A stretch of DNA of 20,212 bases from Pelargonium cotyledonis (taxonomy: Eukaryota > Streptophyta > Magnoliopsida > Geraniales > Geraniaceae). Location: contig JAYMTA010001390.1 in assembly GCA_036897625.1 (NCBI GenBank), positions 1 to 20,212 of the forward strand, given 5' to 3'. A program made the translations under genes and the position numbers. The notes beneath the pieces were generated by a model. The model saw nothing but the letters and a program-made list of their open reading frames with translations. It did no database searches and was not told the origin of the DNA. Positions 1-6,088 of the stretch are shown piece after piece. Position 1 is the first letter of the stretch. Each line of letters starts with the position of its first letter.

Positions 1-165
1 TGTCTCATTCGGTTATAAGGGTTCTTACCTCTTAAAGATAGATTTATCGTTGTTTGGTCGAGTTGTTTTTTGTTTTATGTCTTTCTCTTAGTTGTTTGTT
101 GCCTTTATGTACGTTCCATTTTAATCTATTAATAAAAGTCAATTTTTCAATCTAAAAAAAGAAAG
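1..165 (+). repeat. possible LINE 3' tail (T/G-rich end followed by A-rich tract)
   Basis: The left edge is rich in TTG and TTT runs and then reaches a short AATAAA-containing stretch (about 131-137) followed by an A-rich tract near 154-172. This texture is common at the 3' ends of plant non-LTR retrotransposons, and also at ordinary plant 3' UTRs. No coding sequence is visible, because any body would lie left of the window. It could equally be the end of a host gene. The call rests on texture only. Confidence 0.22.
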
Positions 166-710
166 AAGATAAATTAATTTTGATAAATGAGAGACATTAG
201 ATAACATAATAAATATTTTAATTATAAGAAATTTGTGTACATAAAATAACATTGGATAAAAAAAAATGAACTTGATTTTTTCCAAATCATTGTCATATAT
301 GCTCATTCAAATCACCATTGAGAAATTGATATATCGATCATGAATTACAAACATATATGGTCAATAAAATTTACATGAGACGATCTCAACTTGCTTATTT
401 AAATGTGTTGAGCTGAATCGTGTAATTTTGAATCCAATTATTTAAATAGACTAGTCATTTAATAATTGAGTCAAATGCTCATTTAACATAATATAAACGT
501 TTACACATAAACACGACCATAAAAATTATGAAATAAAGAACTGAATTTATAAGTTTTGTTTCAGCCAATTTTAATGGAAAAATGATATTATACCATATAT
601 TATGTCATGGAAAAAACTGCACTATAAAAATTCATCAAAAGAAAATTTTCTTTAAAACAGATAGTATATAGAAAATATTTAAGAAAAAATAAAGGCCATA
701 AATCCTTAGA
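166..710. other. AT-rich intergenic stretch
   Basis: Very AT-rich DNA with stops in every frame. I see no coding signal, tRNA, long repeat or inverted repeat of note. Confidence 0.6.
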
Positions 711-832
711 GTCGGCGCTTAGCCTAGCGCCAAGCAACACTTAATTGGCGCCCATCACTCCGGCGCATGGCGTCGACACTCCGCTCCTTAGCGTCTTCAC
801 TATTTACTACATTGGACTTGCTCTAATACTCA
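711..832. repeat. GC-rich block with GGCGC motifs ending in a MITE-like terminus
   Basis: A sharp GC-rich island sits in AT-rich DNA. It repeats the GGCGC motif several times and contains a small hairpin (GGCGCT at 714-719 against AGCGCC at 726-731). It ends at about 811-828 with a sequence reading ACATTGGACTTGCTCTAA, a type of terminus common in plant MITE-like elements (TTAGAGCAAGTCCAATG on the other strand). I could not find the matching opposite end upstream, so this may be one half of an old non-autonomous element. Confidence 0.28.
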
Positions 833-893
833 CATAAGTGAATTGGTGAGAACAGAACGATCCGTCCCGATTCATAATTTTTAATAAAAAATT

Positions 894-908
894 ATTAGCT
901 CATTAATG
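894..908 (+). repeat. left target-site duplication of the SINE
   Basis: The 15 bases ATTAGCTCATTAATG occur here and again, perfectly, at 1129-1143, directly flanking the SINE. Target duplications of this length are expected for L1-type target-primed insertion. Confidence 0.85.
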
Positions 909-1128
909 GTGGCGCAGTTGGTTAATTTAGCTGTGTAAGTGAGAAGAGGTCTCAGGATCAATTCCCACTCGACACATCCTTGGTGGTAGTGGTGTAAGAG
1001 ACCACTTTGGTGCGGTAAGGTGCCAAAAACTCTAGACTAGGGTTAAGAGAAATAGTCTCTTTTCTGAACACTACTGATTACTTGTATATATACACCTTTA
1101 GGCCGACGCTTATATTAAAAAAAAAAAA
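909..1128 (+). mobile_element. tRNA-derived SINE, complete
   Basis: The 5' end begins GTGGCGCAGTTGGTTA, a good match to a tRNA-type RNA polymerase III A box. About 40 bases later GGATCAATTCCCACT (954-968) matches a diverged B box. A non-tRNA body follows, and the 3' end is an A tract of about 13 bases (1117-1129). Perfect 15-bp target duplications flank the whole unit. The element is about 220 bp, has no coding capacity and would depend on a LINE for mobility. The perfect duplications and unbroken A tail suggest a fairly recent insertion. I cannot assign the family name from sequence alone. Confidence 0.88.
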
Positions 1129-1143
1129 ATTAGCTCATTAATG
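1129..1143 (+). repeat. right target-site duplication of the SINE
   Basis: Exact copy of 894-908, immediately after the SINE A tract. Confidence 0.85.
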
Positions 1144-2127
1144 ATTTAGCCGATTCCAAACACATCTTAGCTTAGACTATATATAAACTAACCAGTAACC
1201 ACCCACTTATTCATGCTGACACTTGCTCAGGCTGAAATCAAAACAATAGCCATAGTTTAAGAAATCAAATAATTCCACAAGTATAAAAGTCATTTTAATA
1301 TCATTAAAAAAAATGATTGAAAGTTACAACATGCTATTGTTGTCTTTTGTTTTGTGTCCTCCACCACTTACATTGATTTGCATATGATAATAAGATAGGC
1401 ACTACCAAAAAGGGGAAAAAAGGAGTATATATAGTAGACATTGTGGTGGTTGTTCATGATTTACAATGCTATTCCTATTTGGTAGGTTACTAATTAAATG
1501 ACTTTATCATCATGATTATTCCAAAGTGGGTGCTCCCTCCAAACAACTACAAGTATTAAGGATTTAAATAAGTTGCTATACTCATAATTAAGCAAGGTTG
1601 AGTTGCACAAATCACATATCAGCAAGTTATAGGTTCTCAATACCCCCAACAATCCTAAACTACTATATCATCAACAGCACTAATTTTCAGGTTAATTTTG
1701 GTGGAAGCATGTAAAATGCTCAAAATGGAGAAAGACATTTCAAGTCTACTAATGATTAATTATACAATTCATTCCGGTAAGTTTCGGCTCAGTTGACAAC
1801 ATCATTTTTGGTTGTTTGACTAAAACATAATATATGAAACGCGTCGTTTTATTGGTAGAGGGTGGAAGCCAACGGAGCAGGTCCACATGTACAAAAATGG
1901 TGACGTGATATATTGTAATTTTTTTATTATATTTTTGATAAGCAACGGAACATCATACTTAAAGTAATATTAATGTTTCTCACTCTCAAATGAAGTGTTA
2001 CTCTAAACCCCACCCCACAAATTCCATCCCATACCGTTGACAAAAAAACTCGAACATGAGATTTCAAAGAGAATTCATAATGTTATAATCACTTGATCCA
2101 ACATGTCTTGGTAACATATTGTAATTG
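1144..2127. other. intergenic DNA, no gene seen
   Basis: AT-rich with frequent stops in all frames. A few local motifs are visible, such as a CG-bearing AAACGCGTCGTTTTAT at about 1838-1853, but nothing forms a gene or a bounded repeat that I can support. Confidence 0.55.
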
Positions 2128-2300
2128 ATCAAATGGATTAAATTAAAAAAGATGTTGTTATCACACTACTTAAGTATCGTAGTGTCTCGAGTTCGAGCCA
2201 TTGTAGGCATTGTTGATATCCTAGTTTGAAATTAGTGACAGATAAAGGTGGGTGAGATATGGGTAGATTATATTTGTATTACTATAAAAAAATCCAATAA
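2128..2300 (+). repeat. possible degraded SINE remnant
   Basis: GAGTTCGAGCC at about 2189-2199 resembles a polymerase III B box (GGTTCGANNCC), and an A-rich stretch follows near 2285-2300. No convincing A box or target duplication was found, so this is a weak call based on one motif and general layout. Confidence 0.2.
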
Positions 2301-2337
2301 AAATGTGAGTGAATGAGAGATAAACCATTTAACTTAA

Positions 2338-2354
2338 ATATATATATATATATA
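2338..2354. repeat. short (TA)n microsatellite
   Basis: A run of alternating T and A of about 17 bases. Confidence 0.8.
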
Positions 2355-2767
2355 AATCAAGTTTCATCGTTTACATAGAGGAGTTAATCATGTTTTACTT
2401 GGTTAATGGCTTTGTACAAATTAGCTAGGAGAGTAACTATTTTATGAACACACTAGTTTTTCTCATTTGTAATTTTCCACCCTCCAACGAAAGGAAGTTA
2501 AGTCAATAATTAATAACACTAACCAATCATTAATTATTTATCCAACATCATCTGACCACTTCAAATTATGATGAATGGTTTATTCCATTTCCAATGACTA
2601 TTTAATCACTTGTTTTACCTAATTAACTATGTGCCTATTTCAATTGGACTTTTGGACTTAATTAATTATTGTCTATCACATGGTAACAGTTTGGTTTTAT
2701 TTACCTATTCAAAATTACCGCTCAATTGAAAAGTTTTACTAATCTAGGATAAAGAAACTTACAAAAA
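2355..2767. other. AT-rich intergenic stretch
   Basis: No coding frame, RNA gene or structured repeat is visible. Confidence 0.55.
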
Positions 2768-2803
2768 TGATTATGTGAAACCCTACGGTTCTTCACATAA
2801 TCA
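2768..2803. repeat. perfect 12-bp inverted repeat (hairpin)
   Basis: TGATTATGTGAA (2768-2779) and its exact reverse complement TTCACATAATCA (2792-2803) flank a 12-base spacer. Pairing could extend a few bases further with a two-base bulge. It may be the fold-back end of an old transposon. No attached gene is visible. Confidence 0.6.
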
Positions 2804-3177
2804 CATTTCATCATTCCATTATTCCCAAACATTTTGATATTTTAAACTTTTATATATATTATCCCCAAAACTCTCCCTCGTCCATGGATGCTCTTACCCG
2901 GATGAATAGGGTACGACACCACCACATCTAGTTAGGTGATAAGGTGGTGTGTGCACGAGGCAACAAGAGGTATGTGGCAGACCTGATAGTGGTTGTAAAA
3001 AAGGAGAAGGTGGATTGTAAAATGGTGGTTCGGTCGGAACCCTCAGTTGACTTTCAAATTTTTTGTCAAATTAAATGGCAGACTTGATGGTGGTGAGTGA
3101 CAATTGACAGAGACCTCCACTTTGTCGTCTTAAGTTTCATGTGCAATTGTTCTCTATTGTTCATGCTCTTTATGTTG
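2804..3177. other. intergenic, degenerate sequence left of the RNase H remnant
   Basis: Moderately GC-containing, T/G-rich sequence with stops in every frame. It could be the decayed upstream part of the retroelement whose RNase H piece follows, but I cannot align it to a known domain. A loosely repeated phrase (GGCAGACCTGATAGTGG near 2975, GGCAGACTTGATGGTGG near 3078) is present. Confidence 0.35.
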
Positions 3178-3345
3178 GGGGAGTGCCTTCAGCTTATTCA
3201 GAATGATAGGAATGATACTAGTGACACTGACTTGATTATTCATGATACTTTAGCCATTGTGGTTTAGTTTGGTAGTGTCGATGTTTTGTTTGCGGGTTGG
3301 TATGCGAACCGAGTGGCCCACGAGATAGTTATGTCCTTAGTCTCT
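3178..3345 (+). pseudogene. RNase H-like (RVT_3) remnant of a plant retroelement
   Basis: One frame (from GAG at about 3181, through CAG at 3190) reads ECLQLIQND, then DTSDTDLIIHD, then FGSVDVLFAGWYANRVAHE. This matches the end of the plant RNase H-like domain found in non-LTR retroelement proteins: the E-x-DCLQLI strand, the SDTxLIIxD segment and the closing N-x-VAH-x-(L/I) motif. An in-frame stop (TAG at 3265-3267) interrupts it, and no start or upstream catalytic part is visible. It is a dead fragment. RNase H domains of this kind also occur alone in plant genes, but the broken state and lack of exons favour a retroelement relic. Confidence 0.62.
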
Positions 3346-3390
3346 ATGTCAGACTTGTTAGGATGAAATGATCTTTAAGTCCTTAATTAA

Positions 3391-3784
3391 TTGTTGGTTG
3401 GTGCTTCCCGACCAGAGTTTTGCCCCACCACGAAAATCAGATTGTACCAAGATCCTCTTGATTCTGTCTGGGTTGATTTCATAAAATTTGGGTCTTCCCT
3501 GTTTGAATTCGACACCCGCCTCGACCCTTCAACGATCCCTCTGACAACCATGTCAACCTCGACATCAACAACCTAATTAATTTCATCAACAATCTCAACT
3601 AGTGTGTTCCCCATGTACTCATTCTCTAAACCCCCTCATCATTGTTGACATATACCTCTCTAGCTACCTAAAAGACGTCGAATTTGTGGGTTTCTCGATC
3701 GCTGCCAAGATGAGCACCAAGCTCCATTTGGTTTCTAGTTGGAGCTTCTCTCTGACAAGGACAAGATTTCAAAGAAGATGGTGA
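3391..3784 (+). pseudogene. broken L-type (legume) lectin-domain gene fragment
   Basis: Two pieces of a legume-type lectin fold can be read in order. At about 3500-3580 a frame gives LFEFDTRLDPS. The adjacent frame then continues with NDPSDNHV and DINNL, which is the conserved carbohydrate-binding loop region of L-type lectins. At about 3630-3750 a further frame reads NPLIIVDIYLSSYLKD and then VEFVGFS, ending LHLVSSWSF. This matches the C-terminal strands (VGFSAATG ... WSF) of the same fold. A frameshift, a stop (TAG at about 3599) and an apparent deletion of some 50-60 residues between the pieces make it non-functional. In plants this domain occurs in soluble lectins and in lectin receptor kinases; no kinase part is visible here. 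The domain identity is inferred from motifs. Confidence 0.68.
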
Positions 3785-4204
3785 TTTATGAAGATATTGC
3801 ATGTGGGTGAGCACATAAGAGAGGAATTGGAGAAGGGAAAGAGTGTTTATGGAAGGAAAAATATAATAAGTGAAGGGTAATATTGTAAATTCATATTATT
3901 TGATTAATTTTAAATTAATTAATAAGCTATATGTGTCTCATTTTATTTAAATTTATATTAAAATATTTTAAAATATCACATCTGTGTTATTGATGAGAAT
4001 AAATAAATAACATAACATAAATTTAAATGTTGTGTATGCGTCACATCACACAAACTAACAAAAATATTAGGTTAGGTCATACTACTGGAAGATCCCGCAT
4101 GACTTTTTTTCTTTAGATGAAAGATTTCTATAGCTTATTTTTAGTACAAAAATCTAGCCGGTGACTTTTTAATAGATAGAGGTTATAGCGTATTTAAACA
4201 TGTT
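3785..4204. other. AT-rich spacer between the lectin relic and the Mutator-like element
   Basis: No gene seen. AT content rises sharply after 3880. Confidence 0.55.
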
Positions 4205-4213
4205 TGAAACAAA
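4205..4213 (+). repeat. candidate left 9-bp target duplication
   Basis: TGAAACAAA here is matched by TAAAACAAA at 5602-5610 (8 of 9 bases). Nine base pairs is the usual duplication size for Mutator-like elements. Confidence 0.5.
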
Positions 4214-4380
4214 GAAAAATTACACATACTTATCTTGTACTTTAGGCATATTACACTTTGATTCCCTCAACTTTAGTTTATAACTATTGGCTATCCTGTA
4301 TTATGTTAGATAACTACATGTTCACTATTTCATCCATTTCTCCGTCTAAGGTGGCAAAATGACTAAAATACCATTTAACT
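4214..4380 (+). repeat. left terminal inverted repeat of the MULE
   Basis: Starts GAAAAATTACACATAC and runs through the exact core at 4272-4289. Inward it ends near a GACTAAAATACC phrase that has a diverged counterpart on the right side. Its inner border is approximate. Confidence 0.55.
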
Positions 4381-4808
4381 AAAAAGAAAGCATCCACCAA
4401 ACAGGCCCTTATAGGTTAAAAAAATAGAAACAGAAACAGAAACAGATCTGAGATGAAGCTCCGGTTGGTCTGGTCTGGGAGCTCGCCGAATCTCGGACGG
4501 ACCTCTCTCCTCTCTCCACGTCAAGCAACAGCAACGTCAGATGAGAGCTCTGCCATGAAAGCTCGACCGGCGAGCCTCATCCGCTTCCTTCTTCGTCCTC
4601 GCCTCCAGATCTCGTCCACGGCCATGGAAGCTCGACCGGCGATGGAAGCTAGACCAGATCTCGTCCACGACTCCGATCTGATCTACCATGGAAGCTCCAC
4701 GACCATGGAAGCTCCGGCATGAGTTCGCGAATCCTTCTCCTCTCTCCACATCGATCTGCTCGCCAGCGACTCCAATCGATCCACAGTGAGGGAGCTCGAA
4801 AAGGCAAC

Positions 4809-4913
4809 CACCTCTGTTCTTGATCGACGACATCAATCGCCGGAAACGAAGAGGCATCACCTCTGTTCTTGATCGACGACATCAATCGCCGGAAACGAAG
4901 AGGCATCACCTCT
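4809..4913 (+). repeat. 49-bp tandem repeat, two perfect copies plus a 7-bp start of a third
   Basis: Copy 1 (4809-4857) and copy 2 (4858-4906) appear identical. Each begins CACCTCTGTTCTTGATCG and carries CATCAATCGCCGGAAACGAA. A partial third begins at 4907. The absence of mismatches points to a recent duplication, in contrast to the diverged terminal repeats around it. Confidence 0.85.
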
Positions 4914-5002
4914 TTCCTCCACCTCGCTGGTGCATCTCGAAGCTTCATGGCGGCTAGGTGACAACGCCGGATCTGGATGGCGGTGGAGCAGCACGCCCGA
5001 CA

Positions 5003-5031
5003 GCATCAATCGCCGGAAACGAATAGGCATC
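5003..5031 (+). repeat. displaced partial copy of the 49-bp unit
   Basis: CATCAATCGCCGGAAACGAA recurs here about 120 bp beyond the tandem pair, followed by one mismatch (T for G) and then AGGCATCA. Confidence 0.75.
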
Positions 5032-5394
5032 AATCAACGACGAAGACAATCGTTGTGTTTGCTATTTTTGTCTTCTTTTTTTTTTTTGAAATTCATATCT
5101 GAAATTGTTGGTATTTTGTTTTTGTTTTTTTGTTGTTGGTATTTTGGGTTCATTCTTTGTAAATTTTTCATGTCATATCTAAAAAGAATTTTTGTAAATT
5201 TTGTAAAGACAAAATGTACCCATAAAAATCAAGCCGAAAAATTGGACGTTTTCGGCAAGTTTATGATGATCCCGGTGAGCATTCGGTGATTCTGGACAAA
5301 ATTTGAATTCTCCGATAGAACTATAAAGTTTCCAGCAAGACTTTGAATTTGCCAGCCAACCATTGATTTTTCGGCGATCCATTGAGAAAGAAGA

Positions 5395-5601
5395 AGGTCA
5401 TAGTAAGGGTAATTTAGTAATTTCAAAAAAATAATAGTCATGTGCTGGACACATATTTCAATTATTAAAATATTTTGTTAACTCTAACGAAAATTACAGA
5501 CGAAAAGTTATATGGCATAATATATAATAGTCAATAGTTATAAACTAAAACCGAAGGATCAAACGTGTAAAAAAACAAAATACGTACATATAATTTTCCG
5601 T
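5395..5601 (-). repeat. right terminal inverted repeat of the MULE
   Basis: Reverse complement of the left end, with the exact core at 5532-5549. The outer end GTACATATAATTTTCC pairs with the left outer end after allowing gaps. A small near-palindrome, ATGTGCTGGACACAT (about 5440-5454), sits at its inner part. Confidence 0.55.
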
Positions 5602-5610
5602 TAAAACAAA
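5602..5610 (+). repeat. candidate right 9-bp target duplication
   Basis: TAAAACAAA, one mismatch from 4205-4213. Confidence 0.5.
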
Positions 5611-5758
5611 TTTAGATGGTAATAAAAACTCTGCTACATAAATTTATTTAGTTTTCTCGTGAAACTGTCGTTTCATTTCACTCTCCTCTTACCATTTTCT
5701 TTTAACATCAGCTCGAGCAAGTGAGCTTTGACACTTCCATAAACAGCCAAAACTACAG

Positions 5759-5759
<1 letters not shown>
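5611..5759 (+). promoter_or_regulatory. probable proximal promoter of the hAT-derived gene
   Basis: Lies between the MULE border and the CT tract. It holds an AT-rich TATA-like segment (about 5637-5652, ATAAATTTATTTAG) followed by a pyrimidine-rich patch (about 5670-5705), the usual order in plant core promoters. The transcription start is not determinable here. The MULE insertion therefore sits only about 480 bp upstream of the coding start and may have supplied or displaced regulatory DNA. Confidence 0.35.

Positions 5760-5791
<32 letters not shown>
5760..5791 (+). repeat. (CT)16 microsatellite in the leader
   Basis: An uninterrupted CT dinucleotide run of 32 bases. CT/GA tracts in plant 5' leaders are common and are binding sites for GAGA-binding (BBR/BPC) factors. 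A role here is inference. Confidence 0.85.
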
Positions 5792-5792
<1 letters not shown>

Positions 5793-5794
5793 CT

Positions 5795-5875
5795 ATGAGA
5801 GTAGTCCATATCACCCTCGCCGCCGGCCTCCCAGTCACTCTTCATGCCAACCCACAATCTCCGACGCCATCATGA
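5795..5875 (+). CDS. upstream ORF 1 (26 codons)
   Basis: ATG at 5795, immediately after the CT tract, to TGA at 5873-5875. The peptide has no recognised domain. Its stop overlaps the start of the next upstream ORF (ATGA). It matters only if transcription starts upstream of it, which cannot be seen here. Confidence 0.35.
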   Translation: MRVVHITLAAGLPVTLHANPQSPTPS

Positions 5876-5991
5876 CTCCCCTACAAATCTCTGCTTCTTC
5901 TCTCCATTCTCCGGAAAGAATAAACATCAAAGCCCATCACTTTACACTCCGATTCAGCTTGCAACCACAGGGACGATGGTCCCTCAAATAA
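5872..5991 (+). CDS. upstream ORF 2 (39 codons)
   Basis: ATG at 5872 overlaps the stop of upstream ORF 1 by four bases; it ends at TAA 5989-5991. No recognised domain. It overlaps the start of upstream ORF 3. Confidence 0.35.
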   Translation: MTPLQISASSLHSPERINIKAHHFTLRFSLQPQGRWSLK

Positions 5992-6023
5992 ACCACAACT
6001 TTTCTGTGCTGACTGCTAAGTGA
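5976..6023 (+). CDS. upstream ORF 3 (15 codons)
   Basis: ATG at 5976 to TGA at 6021-6023, 65 bases before the main start. With the two preceding frames it forms a chain of overlapping upstream ORFs that would be expected to reduce initiation at the main ATG. Confidence 0.3.
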   Translation: MVPQINHNFSVLTAK

Positions 6024-6088
6024 TTGAACCAAAAATCGCTGTCAAGCGCGGCCTTGATCAAGCTCTCTCTCTCTTTTGTCAAAAAAAA

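Larger units (their letters stand above)
4440..5050 (+). other. GC-rich, repetitive interior of the MULE
   Basis: The composition jumps from AT-rich to GC-rich and back. Short phrases recur: ATG(A/G)AAGCTCGACCGGCGA at about 4555 and 4624, further ATGGAAGCT copies at about 4641, 4689 and 4704, and CAGATCTCGTCCACG at about 4606 and 4651. A frame from ATG 4453 stays open to 4722, but its product is made of these same repeats and has no recognisable domain. I regard it as non-coding or captured sequence. Its source gene cannot be named. Confidence 0.5.
4214..5601. mobile_element. non-autonomous Mutator-like element (MULE) with GC-rich interior
   Basis: The two ends of this 1.39-kb segment are long, diverged inverted repeats. 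The best core is an exact 18-base match, TTTAGTTTATAACTATTG at 4272-4289 against its reverse complement at 5532-5549. Similarity extends outward to both borders and inward with gaps. A near-perfect 9-bp duplication flanks it. The ends are AT-rich, while the interior (about 4440-5050) is markedly GC-rich and contains tandem and dispersed repeats. No transposase frame is visible. A non-autonomous MULE, possibly carrying captured host sequence (Pack-MULE type), fits best. Two unrelated termini brought together by chance is unlikely given the 18-base core, but the superfamily is an inference from end length and duplication size. Confidence 0.62.

Noticed and set aside
909-975. Possible tRNA gene
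   Set aside because: The A and B boxes belong to a SINE head: no cloverleaf or anticodon arm could be formed, and the sequence continues into an A-tailed body with target duplications.
4453-4948. Overlapping open frames on both strands of the MULE interior
   Set aside because: They consist of the internal repeats, have no domain, and are explained by high GC and few stops.
6020-6088. 23-codon N-terminal extension of the hAT-derived protein
   Set aside because: It begins with GTG, no ATG lies in the extension, and the ATG at 6089 has an excellent context, so the extension is taken as leader sequence.
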